This document shows positions 22,901-33,789 of a stretch of 64,000 nucleotides of DNA, piece by piece. Position 1 is the stretch's first letter, and each line of letters starts with the position of its first letter. The translations under genes and the position numbers were made by a program. Source of the DNA: Pycnopodia helianthoides. Its lineage: Eukaryota; Echinodermata; Asteroidea; Forcipulatida; Asteriidae. The notes below the pieces were generated by a model. That model did not search any database, was not told the origin of the DNA, and saw nothing but the letters and a program-made list of their open reading frames with translations. The stretch lies in assembly GCA_032158295.1 (NCBI GenBank), contig CM063249.1:9129195-9193194 (forward strand), in the 5' to 3' direction.

Positions 22901-25900
22901 GCACAGAATACTGCCAAAGATGTACATGTACACGTAGGGGGTTTGTTAGTCCCAAAACCTTCCATAAGTGCTTTGTGGATTTTTCATTTTCAACCTTGCC
23001 CATCGTCCAAGTGGAATTTTAATTTTTATTGTTGTAATATTCCAAACTTCCAGGTGCTATTTCACCAACAGTGCCTGCCTCAACGTACAATGACGTAAGC
23101 AGAAATTTGCTGCTTATGGAGCAGACGTTCACTTAGTTTCTATTTCATTACACATGCTCACTTTGACCAAGGAACGCTAAGTTGCTGTTGGTTCTTGTAA
23201 ATAGATGAGTTATGCACCATTGGGAATGCACACATGCACTGCCAAATCTTCTTGATCATGGATGAAATACTATTTCGTTTGATATGTACAATTTTTTTTT
23301 GCAATGGTGAGCACAAAAGTTTGCTCACCGTTTTCAACAGGGCTCTTTGTGAAAAGGGACTCTGCACAAAAAAGTTGTCATGGCTGGAGTGATGGGCTAG
23401 TGTCTTGCTACAAATTGCATTAATATTATTATAACACCCCTTACAAATATTCTGCCTTTTGATTGGTTTAGAGCGTGTCACATGATATGTCTAAGTTTTA
23501 CTAGAAACCGCATGTGAACCGCCCGGTATTATCACACGGCCGCCGATGTACTATCACATGGCAACCGATGTACTATCACATGGCAACCGATGTACTATCA
23601 CATGGCAACCAATGTACTACACACATAGCAACAGCAGCTTCATGGTACCTAGACGTTTTTGTACGGGATGTTATAAAACAAATATTGACTGCTTTTACTC
23701 GTGCTAAGGTAAAAACTACGACGCCCTCGGTGATCCCCGGCGCGATCTATTTTCCCTCGGCTTCGCCTCAGGAAAATAGAACGCGCCGGGGATCACCTCA
23801 GGCGTCGTAGTTTTAACCATAGCACTCGAAGCAGTCAATATTTGTATTCTGTCTTTCCACAGTCAATGCAGGGTAAACACGATGCACTGGCCAGGCGTGT
23901 TGATGACTTGGACCAAGCCTGCTGCAACCTCCGCGATGAGCTGGCTGAATCGGAGGACGCCCAGGAACATTTAATGGAACAGCTCAAAGAAGCCCAGGGG
24001 GAGGTTAAGCAATTGAAAGAACAGTTGCAACAAGAGAAGGTAACTTCTGAACTTCTTTATCCTGTCGTTGAAGGGTTGGTTCACCTTTGAAATGTGTGGC
24101 CTCTTACAAAGAAAGAGTATATTCAAAACAAAACCTTTGAAATTGAAAGGGTTGTTGCTAACTAAATTACTCAATTAGTGTTTTTAAAACTGCTTTAGTT
24201 TTATATATGTTTTATTACTTCATAACGTCCAGTCCAGTCCACTTTGCCTTTTTCCATGTCAGATTCATGTAATTAAGTGGTTCATTTAGTAATTTGGGGG
24301 GGGAAATTTAACATTAATTTTGAATTAACAACCTTTTTGAATGCATTAAATGTAACTGTTTTATTATTTTTTGTATGTATTTGATGCATTCAATTGCGTG
24401 ACAAACTACTTTCGCTGTTTTGTAAATTTCTTTTGGTGCAACAAATAATTAGATTGGATTCAGTCACTGATTTCCTAAAAAATTACATGTTTTCATAACT
24501 GCTTTCCTTCCCCTAGGACTTGGTGTCATCTATCCGAGAAGAGAAAGAGTTCTTAGAGAGCTCTATCTTGGATCTTCAGACGATGATCGTGGCGTTGGAG
24601 GGTCAGCTTGAAGACGCCCAAAGCAGAGAGAGAATGCTGGTCCAGTATCCCGATATGAACCCAGGCATCGTACCCCAAGGCCCCATGCCAACAGGTACGT
24701 TGACCTAAACATCCTTGGTAGGGAAAACCTCGTCAGCAAAAGGCTGCAACCTGCCCCAGGCAGCTACATAGTTAGCTCAATGGAAGAGGCCAGGGGTATA
24801 ACTGCCAAGTCATGCAACATTGACTGTGATCAGTAATTGGATGGGAGGCTATTCCATGTATTGCCATGGTTGCTTGCTTACAGGCCTGGAATTACATGGA
24901 GGCCATGGCTTATGTTGCCCTGGTCTTGGCCTTGGTGCCCATTAAAAAGTTTCCCATAGATTTTAATATTTTCCAATGGAAGTACTCTTTGCAAAATGAA
25001 AACGGCCTGGGCTTGTCTTCACATGTATGGCATGATTTGACTGGATGTGAAACTGTAGGTCCTGTGCATTGTGTAATGTAATGCACATAAAACACCCAGG
25101 AAGTGCACATACCTACCAATAAGGTATTCAAAGGGGTACTTTTTCTGCAGGTATGGAGCTATGTTTGGAATGATTATTAGACTCTTGTATATTTATGCAT
25201 GTACATGAAGCACCTTGGTAATTGTTTGAAGCGTGATGCGGCGAAAACTTATTACAGCCAACAATGCCAGAAACTCCGGGTCGAACCCCTTTTCTTATTT
25301 ATAAATGTAACAGGGTGCATTACACAATACACGGGAACTATGGCTTTACAATCCATCCAAAGACTGAAGCAATAATGGTTAAGTGCTTTGACCTGGACTC
25401 GAACATTCACTCTGCTGATCAGAAACACCTGAGCTTGAGTTCGGTGCGCTTGACTGCTCGGCCACGAAACGCCATAATTACACAGTCAGTTTCCCTTGTG
25501 TTTTATTACTTGAAGTGAATTTGACAATTAAACTGTTTGATCATTTTCTGTCTGGCTTATAGGAGAGGGTGATAACCCCAGTGGTATGAGACAGCAGGTC
25601 CAATCTAACAATATCCGAATCCAGATACTGGAAGAGCAGAATAACCAGCTGCGTAAGAATATCACCAAGATGTTGGACGATCAGGGACACAAACACCAGG
25701 GAGCTAAGGTACGCTCAAGGAATAAGCAATATCTCATTTCATATCACCCTAGATATCCCTTGACCTTATTTTCTCCTTTTGTTAATATTGAAAGTCACAT
25801 GCACAGCACAAGGCAACTCCAGCTTGGCCCAATTTCTTAGACCTGCCTAAGCACAAAAAGTAGCTTAGCATAAGGTTACCGGCCAAAATAGCATGTCACA

Positions 25901-28900
25901 TGTGCCATTTATGACTGGTATCCTGTCTTTTTTGCTTAGCAGAAAACTCCTAAGCAATACAGCCTCTCTGTAATGAGAATACAGCTTCTCTGTTGAATTA
26001 TAGCAATATAAGGCTTGGGTGAAATATCTTTGTGAAAATGTATGCAGAAACCCCCCAGACCAAAAATTGGATTCACCACTGTGGATATATTCAGCACATA
26101 GCATTGGTAGTGTGGACCAGAGCAGTGCATTGAGAGAGAGTTGTGACATGGTAGACCAGTTTTCTTTAGTCAAGTGGTTGCTGGACGCCACTTTCGGTCC
26201 AAATGTAGCATAACCAAATGTGCCATCTAGTCTGGCACCCTGTGTGCGTACATGTGTTTTTTGGACCGAAAATGGCATCTAATTGCAAGTTGTCGCAACT
26301 CACTCAATGCACAGCTCTAGTGTAGGCCATACACCTGCTATCACAGTTGTCTCATTTACTAGGTCCCCAGGGGTCGGTTTCACATAGCACTAAGATTCAT
26401 CTTCAGATGAGTTGTCAGTATTACCACACATATGAAGAACTTCGGCCCCGTTTTGGGCAGATAATCCCTCACACTGTGTGAGCCGACTGTTGTAAGGCTT
26501 GAGTGCACAGCTAGAAATGGGATCATTCATTTACACTATAGGGGACAAAAGTACACTTCGTACGATGGGTGGTAGGTGGCAGGAAGCAAGAGGTGTTTAA
26601 AACAAAAACCTTGCAGTAATTGGGAGTAACGAATCAATTTCATTGAAATCAATTAAGTCGCATAAAATGTAGAGTAGATTACAAACATTATAAAGAAATA
26701 TTGAGCATAGTTTATATGATGACAATTGAAACTTCATGTTGCACACAAACTTGATTCGTCAAGATATTTCTGTACATAATTTAACCAAAAAAAAGACATG
26801 AGACCCTTTTACTGATGTGGTGAGTGATAATGTTATGTAGTCCTATTTTTTTTGCAATTTTTTTAACGAAGTATTAGCATTTTTTGCATGCCCACCACAT
26901 ATTCTGCAAAAAACACCCCTATTAACTAAATGCAGTGATCCAGCCACGTCGAGTGATGTTCGAGTCGAAGAAAAACACAAAATTACACGATTCAAATAGA
27001 CTTTCGGACATTAAAACCGCTACATTGTTGAATCAAAATGCTTTTTAGATATAAAATTATTGTTGGGGCATAAAGAATGATGAATTAAAACAACAAAAAG
27101 CTTTGCCAAACGACGTAGTCTGCTTCCGATTGAACGCTGTTTGTGCTTCGCGCGGTTTGATAAGGTCTAGCTTCCGGCCACATAACCGATTAGCCATATG
27201 GCTCGTAGTCCAGACTATGGAGGTCAAGCTTTCCCAAACGGACTTCGTGATTTGACACAAAAAGTGCCCCTTTTTCCGGACCACCAATCACAAAACATGT
27301 TACATGGATGGAAAGCTTATTTTATCTAGTTTCATAAACCGTGCGACTTCTAGTGGTGCGAGCTTGCTAGCGAGATTGCCATTCAATTTAGTGGGACAAC
27401 CCCCGCAAAAAATGACAAAATGTGGTGTGACCTCCATAGGAAACTGATTATTTTAGCCAAAATGCACCTTTTTCAATCAAAAAGTGCCCCTCTTTGCTGG
27501 CTCTTAATTAAATAAAAAATGTATTGTTTCGAAAGAGGAATATATACACTATACGATGCCGAGCGACTTTGTAAGTTTAACAAAAGCACTTTTCTAAAAC
27601 TGAGGAAAACGTCTCCCGAGTGTGTGAATTTGAAGGGAATTTCCCGTGTTGAACGGTTCGCCGTGAAAGGCGTTGAGCAGATGCACGCTAGTTCTTCATA
27701 TGGTAATTTGTATTCTGACATCACACTTTGCTTAGCAATTAAGATTGACATACAGTTAAGATCAATCTTAACTCTTTGTGAAATCAAGTCTTGCACATAT
27801 AACTGCTTCCTTTTTCCCAAAACCTAATTAAAATCTCAATTTAGTTCTTCAAGCTTCACTTCCTTTCCACAAAACTATGATAATTTACTCTCAAGGTCGA
27901 TGACCCCCTTACCCCCCAAATCTTTTCAACAGGTGTCTGGTCCGGCCATTCCACTATGGCAGTCATCAGGATCATTAGCAAGAGATCCTCCATACAACTC
28001 AAGTAGTAAGACTCCTATTGCGCCACAATCACAAGATCACCAGCCAAACATCTACACACACAAGTAAGTTAACCCTAGCAGTGCCCTAACTGTAATCTGT
28101 TTTTTTTTTTAACTGCAAGTATTTTTATAAAGAAACACTGACTGCAGTCAAGGCATACAAAAGTTCAAAACTGACTTCCCAAACTTTGTCTTGGTCACAA
28201 CTTGATCTTTCATAAAGGGTCATTTTAAGGTCACTTGGTGTGTTTTAACCGTAGTGTGTTTTAACCATGTAGCCGGGCCCTGCCAATGCACAGTATGAAA
28301 TTTGTTCCAATTTAATCGGCTTGAATTAAAACTTTGTAGTTTTTGAAAAAAGTTAAGTCATTTCCATCCCAAATTAATGAAAACCCTTTATTTATTTATT
28401 TTTTTGCCAATCGTGTCCTTTTTGAAAGCAGTGGAGACCATTACAAGCATGCAACAAGGTTTTGTGTCCATCTGACTGAATATCTGTAAAAGAATTTTGA
28501 TACATTTTAGATTTGATTTATATGTTTTAAACAGGACATGATCACAATCTACACAACTTTGTCAAAAAATAACAGCATGGTAGTCTCCTCCCACCCCCAC
28601 ACACATTTTGCTACCCCATTATTGCAAAGGTAGTAAGGCAAATGAATTTAACTTTAGTGCTAAGAATATTTCCTGTTATCAATGATCCGCCAGAGTTCCA
28701 TATCCTGAAGTTGACGGCAGCCGTTCACAAAGCAAGAGTCTTCACTCTCCTGACAATGTGACAACCGCGGCAGACTACAACTCCAGGAAGCACAGCTCTC
28801 CATCAAGGGGTGATCCCTACAGTTCAGCCGCCCCACCGAGACCTGCACACAGAGACGTCAAAGACAGGAGTAAACTGGGTGAGTAGCTGGTGCTCTTTGT

Positions 28901-31900
28901 GTATGGGGAAGTCTTTGAGCACGGTTACTTGGGGAGGAATGTAAATTATACAAACAGTAACTCAGCGTTGAAGCTCGTGTAACCCCAGGGGGTAAGGTAC
29001 AACGTAGGGCCAATTTCATAGAGCTGCTTAAGCAGAAAATATCGCTTAACAATTTTCTGCTAAGCAAATATGAGCAGGATACCAGTCACAAATGGTACCA
29101 GTGAAATTATATTTTGGCTGGTTACCTTATTCTTGTGGGCATAATTTTCTTGCGCTCAGCTACTTTTTGTGCTTAAGCAGCTTTATGAAATTGGGCCCTT
29201 TTATGACGTTCCAGCCCAAGTAACCACTTGTTTAATTTTGCATTCCTGCCTTACATAAGACCACAGACTGCAGGTATTAGTCTATTTGTCTGAGCTGTTT
29301 TTATTGATATTTTTATTATTTACACAAAATATTTACATATCAAGTCATGAAAACGATTCAAGCAACCAGATTTCTGATACCTGGGCCCATTGCCTGGTTA
29401 ATTGTCTCCAGTGGAGCTGGTTAATGGCCAATTTGTTGCTTAAGGTGCGATTTTCATTTCATTGCACTGCAAACTGTAAGCACGGGAAAGGGCTTTCTAA
29501 CCCTCCAAAGCTTACTGTAAGCAATGGTGAATGCACAAGCTGGCCAGCTAATTTTCTTGCTATTCTGTAAACTAAGCTTGAGCTTAATCAAATGTCTCTG
29601 CTACAGTAATCAGAAACTTTTTCTTACGGTATGTTAAGCAGCTCTATGAAATTGGCCCCTGTTATCGATGTAATGGAGTATCAACAAAATTTGCCCTTTG
29701 TGACTTTATGGTCTCAGAGGTATATAGATCAAACTATCCTGATGGTGGGTGACTTTGCAAATCCATGAGGTCGGCATTCAGATTAATATCAACAATGCCA
29801 TGTTCCCATGTGTGCAATATTAACATTGAACACTGATTCTCATGTACCAAAAAGGTGCCAGACTGTTTAGACCTTCCAGCCGTGGTTTGGTTGTTATTAT
29901 TACTACACCTTGTACTTATTCATGATCAAGAGCCGAATTCTCACAGGTCCATTCACCAATCATGTGCGAGATGCTATTTTTACTGTTTACCAAGCATGCG
30001 CGCCAGTATTCATGCACAAACATCATGCAACATTTAAGCGCGAGAAGGCAAATACAAAAAAACATCAAGGTAAACAGAAAACAGCAGCTTAAAGCTCGGT
30101 TCATACTTCATGCGAATGCGAATGCGAAGCGAATATTGACGTCACAACTCTGTTTTCGCTGCAAATAATTCGCAAGAGTTGGGCACAGCTCAACTGCTGC
30201 GAACTATTCGTTGCGAATTTGTGACGTCAATATTCGCTTCGCATTCGCATTCGCAGGAAGTATGAACCGGGCTTAAGGGGGACTGTCGTCATGATCATAG
30301 CAGGCCTGTGGCTGTACAAGCAGTTACAACCTCTGACCCAGTTACTGCAGGCGTGTGCGCGCTGCTCGTCACATCACAGTACAATTATGATGAGCCTTTG
30401 TGATGTGATGGCCAGCAGGTGTGTGTGCAGTAACTGGGTTAGAGTTCATAATTCCATGTACAGCCACATGTCTGTTTTGATCATGACGACAGTCCTCTTT
30501 TATCTACGACTTATGATTGATTTGAATGAGGGAAAAACAAGCCACACTTTGACTTTTCAGCCGTTTACAATACCCATAGGTACAGTACTCATTATGTTCC
30601 TTGCACCCGCACAGCAGGCACTAACAGAACATTTGGATATCAGGGGCCATGGCTGTGGAATGGTCTCGACAAGGCCTTAAAAACTCGGCCTTCTGTGGGT
30701 CGGTTCAAGGCCACTTTCAGAACACTGTTGGTTGTCCAATATTCAGCTTAATAGTTTCCTTTCTTTCTTTCATTCATTCTGCCTTGTTGCCAAACTGTTG
30801 TGTTATGTAATATTCATGTCATCATTCTGCATAAACTGTCCTGTCATTGTTATTATTATTACCTTAAAGATATTTTTGTTAATTACCATAATTATCATTT
30901 TTGTTCAACCTATTCCTCTGTAAGTTAAATTGTTAATATTTGTTTGTTTGTTGCTTTTGTTTTTGCTGTAAATTGTGTCGGTTTGTATTTGTAAGTGGAA
31001 AAATACAATACAAAGCCTCCTTTTGGCTTCTGAAAATGCGCCCATATTGGTTTACTCCTAATCCATTTCATATTTGTTTTGTTTTTTCAATCAGTTCTTG
31101 ATTGTCTTTGATTCAAATAAATGTTCTAAATGTGTTTATTTTTCACCAATATGGAAATAAATGTAGAATTGAATTGACAAAAATAATAAATATAAATAAA
31201 ATACATTGTTTTCAATGTACAGGTGGGAAGCGAACTACTAGCAATAGTGGTGTGAATATGTCCAAGTCGGGTGCAGCTCTGGGAAGCACCAGCCTGAGTG
31301 CCTACATGAAACTGAAACAGAGTGGGGCAATCAATGTCCATAGAGAAAGAAACAAGAGCAGCAACATTGAAGGTATTTGGCCATTGACATTTTTCTTAAA
31401 AATCAAACACTTATAAAATGACGGTGAGCCACAGCTGGGTGCTCATGGCATTGATGTTTACTCGTTGTTTTTACGACAAGTATGCAGAGTTATGAATATG
31501 AGACCCGTTTTATGTAGGGTCTTGTAAAGTTTTCAGGGGGTTGACGCAATCTGCGGCTTTACGTCCCATCTGAAGGACAAAGCAATAATGGTTAAGTGTC
31601 TTGCTCAAGGATATATGTCATAAGTGGGACTCAAACTAACATTCTGCTGATCAAAACACCAGAGCTGCAGTCGATGCGCTGGACCGCACAGCTACAACAT
31701 GCCACCAAGTCCTCCACAGTATGTCTCAAGTGAAGTCTCACGTCTTTCAAGTCGAGCCTTGAGTCAATTTATTCAAGTCCAAGTTAAGCCAAGTTCGTGG
31801 TCGAGCGGGCTAGTGCACTGTATTCAAGCTGTCCTTCACCGAGTGTGGGTTTCAGATCCCTGCCTGACTGGTCACGGGGCATGTGTCCTTCAGCAAGATA

Positions 31901-32511
31901 CTTTACCATTATTGCTTTGTCCTTTGGATGGAACATAAAATCAGAGGTCTTTCGTACTTGGATAGGTAATACAGTAAAAGAATCCGGAACACTTATCAAG
32001 GAAGAGTATAATGGGGTTTTACCGCAATACTTCTGGTTAATGGCAAGCACCTTGTCTACAAAGGTTTCCTCATCAGGCTTCCCAGCTACTGTGATTAAGT
32101 TCACTTTTGAGGCATCCTTGGTTTCTTTACCAAAAATTAATAATAATAATAACATTTTTTTAAAGGCCTCAAGTTCGAGACATGATGCAAATGAAGTGTG
32201 ACTTGTCACATTTTCAGAAGCAATTTCTCTATTATCTTGTATCTGGGTGTAGAACGCAGGTGTTTTAAATTTCAGAATTGCAATAGATTTGAACTCATAC
32301 TGGCCTTTTTGCTTTTACAGGTAAATTATCGTCCAATGGAAAGCCTCCTCCCAAAAGTAAACAAGGTTGGATCCACAGTGCCTATAACGAGAGCTCCCAT
32401 AGGACCAAAGAGCAGTACAGCCCTCTCAACACATTCGTTTGCCCATCGTGTGACAAGATGTACACATCGGAGCAAGACCTGGAGATCCACCAGTCATACT
32501 GTTATGGCTAG
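16187..32511 (+). CDS. CCDC157: Coiled-coil domain-containing protein 157 homologue, first exon not found
   Basis: Eleven exons in one consistent frame: 16187-16296, 18465-18645, 19999-20797, 22391-22581, 23863-24039, 24517-24694, 25563-25708, 27933-28063, 28694-28878, 31223-31372 and 32321-32511 (TAG). All junctions are GT-AG with matching phases, giving 812 residues plus the missing N-terminus. Remembered human CCDC157 is matched by SDLDIPSLLEEH...HIVLFELVIDR, MSIGLVVKKFW, SQTLETAFVPCEACACVQLS and SSILDLQTMIVALEGQL...RERMLVQYPD. Exons 3-7 are heptad-rich coiled coil; exons 8-10 are low-complexity Ser/Pro/Lys; the last encodes a Cys-X2-Cys...His...Cys finger (CPSCDKMYTSEQDLEIHQSYC). A cilium- or Golgi-related cytoplasmic role is reported for relatives and only inferred here. 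The SWKFPD-type segment expected upstream was not located. AATAAA at 33,031 is a possible polyadenylation signal. Confidence 0.92.
16348..16531. mobile_element. GGGCCCAATTTCATAGAGCTGC-family MITE
   Basis: A degenerate member: it opens GGGCCCAATTTAAGCAC and closes AAGCAGCTTTATAAAATTTGGCC, with the internal ACCATTCATGACTGGTATCC block seen in other members. Confidence 0.6.
16677..17028. mobile_element. TTTAAAGGC-family MITE in CCDC157 intron
   Basis: It opens TTTAAAGGCAGGGTATACC and closes GTATACACTGGCTTTAA. The inner block with TGTGTTATTTTATGCACATG and GGATACACCAAGTGAGGATA recurs, inverted, at 56,010-56,355. Confidence 0.65.
17445..18110. mobile_element. Cluster of tRNA-derived SINE sequences
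   Basis: A minus-strand tRNA-like end (GGGCTAGATAACGCTCAGTT, B-box GGTTCAAATCCCG) lies at 17,452-17,525. A plus-strand relative (GGGCTAGATAGCTCAGTTGG) lies at 18,018-18,100. Between them, 17,600-17,825 is a degraded minus-strand SINE with a GGATTCGAACCC box. Anticodon stems do not pair well, so these are SINE heads and not tRNA genes. Confidence 0.55.
18655..19060 (-). mobile_element. tRNA(Leu-like)-derived SINE
   Basis: On the minus strand GGCGTGTCGTGGCCGAGCGG is followed by a B-box GGGTTCGAGTCCCAG and then a body with GACACTTAACCATTATTGC and GGATGGGACGTAAAGCCG. Further copies are at 25,190-25,475, 31,530-31,700, 33,635-33,790 (all minus) and 31,797-32,060 (plus). Confidence 0.7.
19620..19885 (-). 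mobile_element. tRNA-derived SINE, third member of the 2,270 family
   Basis: GGTTGGCTTAGTGGTTTC, then a decayed B-box (GTTCAAATCCC) and the TTTCTGGTAATGAAACCAAG end shared with 2,300 and 15,220. It is not part of the receptor duplication, so the family is independently mobile. Confidence 0.6.
19943..19996 (+). repeat. (CT)n microsatellite at a splice acceptor
   Basis: About 50 bases of almost pure CT dinucleotides run directly into CTGCAG at the start of the 799-bp CCDC157 exon. The repeat therefore forms the polypyrimidine tract of that acceptor. Confidence 0.85.
20798..22390 (+). other. CCDC157 intron, repeat fragments only
   Basis: No gene seen. 22,085-22,320 shares the ACCAGTATCTGCACTTTGTG and ATGAAATAACAAGCCTGTG blocks with the inverted TTTAAAGGC-type elements, so part of the intron is a decayed MITE. 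Confidence 0.4.
23529..23640 (+). repeat. 22-bp tandem repeat, about four copies
   Basis: The unit CGATGTACTATCACATGGCA plus AC recurs with starts at 23544, 23566 and 23588, plus diverged flanking copies. It lies inside the CCDC157 intron, just before the inverted repeat at 23,678. Confidence 0.75.
23678..23846. mobile_element. Palindromic MITE-like element abutting a CCDC157 exon
   Basis: ACAAATATTGACTGCTTTTA and AAACTACGACGCC at the left are mirrored by GGCGTCGTAGTTTTAACC and GCAGTCAATATTTGT at the right. Its GC-rich centre (CCGGCGCG) contrasts with the AT-rich intron. It ends 17 bases before the exon that begins at 23,863. Confidence 0.7.
24878..25045 (+). repeat. Dispersed repeat with CAGGCCTGGAATTACA end
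   Basis: The same ordered blocks (GGCCTGGAATTACA, GGCCATGGC, GTGCCCATT, TTTCCAATGGAA, TTTGCAAAATGAAAA) appear in reverse complement at 40,852-41,012. A more distant relative is at 46,015-46,200. Confidence 0.6.
25190..25475 (-). mobile_element. tRNA(Leu-like)-derived SINE
   Basis: Degraded copy of the 18,655-19,060 family: GCGTTTCGTGGCCGAGCAG, a decayed B-box, CACTTAACCATTATTGCTTC and a GGGGTTCGACCCGGAGT-type end. Confidence 0.6.
25826..25975. mobile_element. GGGCCCAATTTCATAGAGCTGC-family MITE, degraded
   Basis: Opens GGCCCAATTTCTTAGACC and contains TAGCTTAGCATAAGGTTACC and TGACTGGTATCCTGTC. The right terminal repeat is lost. Confidence 0.5.
26000..27932 (+). other. CCDC157 intron without a supported gene
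   Basis: Several open frames of 60-135 codons exist on both strands, but none shows splice-compatible ends or a recognisable family. GTGCCCCT-containing segments at about 27,265 and 27,485 suggest an eroded inverted-repeat element. Confidence 0.35.
29007..29198. mobile_element. GGGCCCAATTTCATAGAGCTGC-family MITE
   Basis: Opens GGGCCAATTTCATAGAGCTG and closes GCAGCTTTATGAAATTGGGCCC, with the GATACCAGTCACAAATGGTA core. A second, diverged copy ends at about 29,657. Confidence 0.75.
30089..30276. mobile_element. Palindromic MITE flanked by TTAA
   Basis: TTAA is followed by AGCTCGGTTCATACTTC and CGAATGCGAATGCGAAGCGA. The right half is the reverse complement, ending GAAGTATGAACCGGGC and TTAA. The TTAA target duplication points to piggyBac-type mobilisation. 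No transposase is present. Confidence 0.75.
30279..30495. mobile_element. Palindromic MITE, adjacent to the previous one
   Basis: GGACTGTCGTCATGATCA opens and TGATCATGACGACAGTCC closes the element. Inner blocks TGTGGCTGTACA and CCCAGTTACTG also pair with the opposite arm. It starts three bases after the TTAA of the preceding element. Confidence 0.75.
30590..31015 (+). pseudogene. LINE 3' end fragment
   Basis: One plus-strand frame gives GPWLWNGLDKALKTRPSV followed by GRFKATFRTLL, the typical C-terminal end of CR1/Jockey-type ORF2 proteins. A T-rich 3' UTR ends near AATACAATACAAAGCC. It lacks the catalytic domain. It lies in the CCDC157 intron before the exon at 31,223. Confidence 0.65.
31530..32060. 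mobile_element. Pair of opposed tRNA-derived SINE copies
   Basis: 31,530-31,700 is a minus-strand member and 31,797-32,060 a plus-strand member of the 18,655 family, sharing TTACCATTATTGCTT-type blocks and GTCCTTTGGATGGAAC-type blocks. They are head to head within the last CCDC157 intron. Confidence 0.55.
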
Positions 32512-33286
32512 GTACCTCAGTCTGGTTCATCTTCAGGAGTATTTTAATGTTTTGGTGCCGATTTAAAAAAAATCATCTTTACAAAATGAATAATCAATTC
32601 ACCAAGGGTTTTAAATCTTAGTACAGTACATTATTATATTTTCTAAATTAAGTCATTCACCCAACTTATCTTGTTCGTGCACCCTAGTTGGTTGACCAAT
32701 TACACTGTACAATATCATAATATAATGATAACTTGGGAGGCTGATCATCCTTACTCACAGCTGAGTTGTGAAGAGCGCAGCTACAATGCGGTCAAAGCCG
32801 CAGGCTTGTAAAGGTGCCTTTTAGCATCTAGCCACATCAACCTATGACCACGGAGAACAGCCAGAGATTGAAAGTGTTTGATTGGGGGGGGGGGGGAGGA
32901 TTGAAGAAATCAGCTAGACCGTGTACCTTCTTTTTAAGTCAAGTAGGCCTATCAAAGCACCTTGCTGTAATGTTACCCCTGCTCATGGACACTATGCATT
33001 GATGTCATCACGTCGCCATCTTAAAACAATAATAAATGATAATGCAACAATTAAGGTAGAACGATAACGCAACAATGAAAAATGCACACTTACGTACGCG
33101 CGGCGTGCAGGAAGGGCCAATAAGCAACCGTCTTTTGACCTCTAGCCAAGGGCGCCCTTACTCAGATGACGTCATGTGCATAAGGTCTATTGGGCTCTAA
33201 ACTTTCAAGAAACCATCTCGAAATCGTTAGGAGTATGCAGCTTCGGCAACCACATGGATGCAACAGGCTGCTAATCATTCACATTA

Positions 33287-33622
33287 AAGGCCCTGTACAC
33301 TATTGGTAAGATCGAAAAACACAATGTTCACAGATTCACACATAACTTACATGATTTAAAGTAAGTAATGGTAGAAAGGGTTTCTTAAAATATTTCTGCC
33401 TAAAATGCTATCGTTTCTGAGAAACGAGTAAAACAATAGTAATAATCGCACGCGATAATTTGAAAACAGAAAACACATAAGATCTCTTTTCACTATTTTT
33501 TCGTGACCTCGATGACCAATTGAGCTCAAACTTTCACAGGTTTGTTTGTTCATGCATATGTTGAATCACACAAAATGTGGACACTGATTTTGAGCTGTTA
33601 CCAAAAGTGTACAATACCTTTA
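33287..33622. mobile_element. TTTAAAGGC-family MITE
   Basis: Opens TTAAAGGCCCTGTACACTAT and closes AAAAGTGTACAATACCTTTAA, with TTGAGCTCAAACTTTCACAG inside. A degraded minus-strand SINE follows at 33,635-33,790. Confidence 0.7.
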
Positions 33623-33789
33623 ACAATCTCCACCCTCTCGGGTACCTATTTAGTCCCAGGTGATGAGAAGTAGTTAAGTGCCTCACTGAAGAACACAAGG
33701 GTCATGGCTGGGTCTCTAACCAAAACTATGATGACTCGACCAGCCACCGACTTGAGTTTGCTGCATTTGACTGCTCGGCCATGACATAA

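Noticed and set aside
31784..32209. Open frames of 141 codons (minus) and 134 codons (plus)
   Set aside because: They overlap each other on a SINE-derived segment in the last CCDC157 intron.
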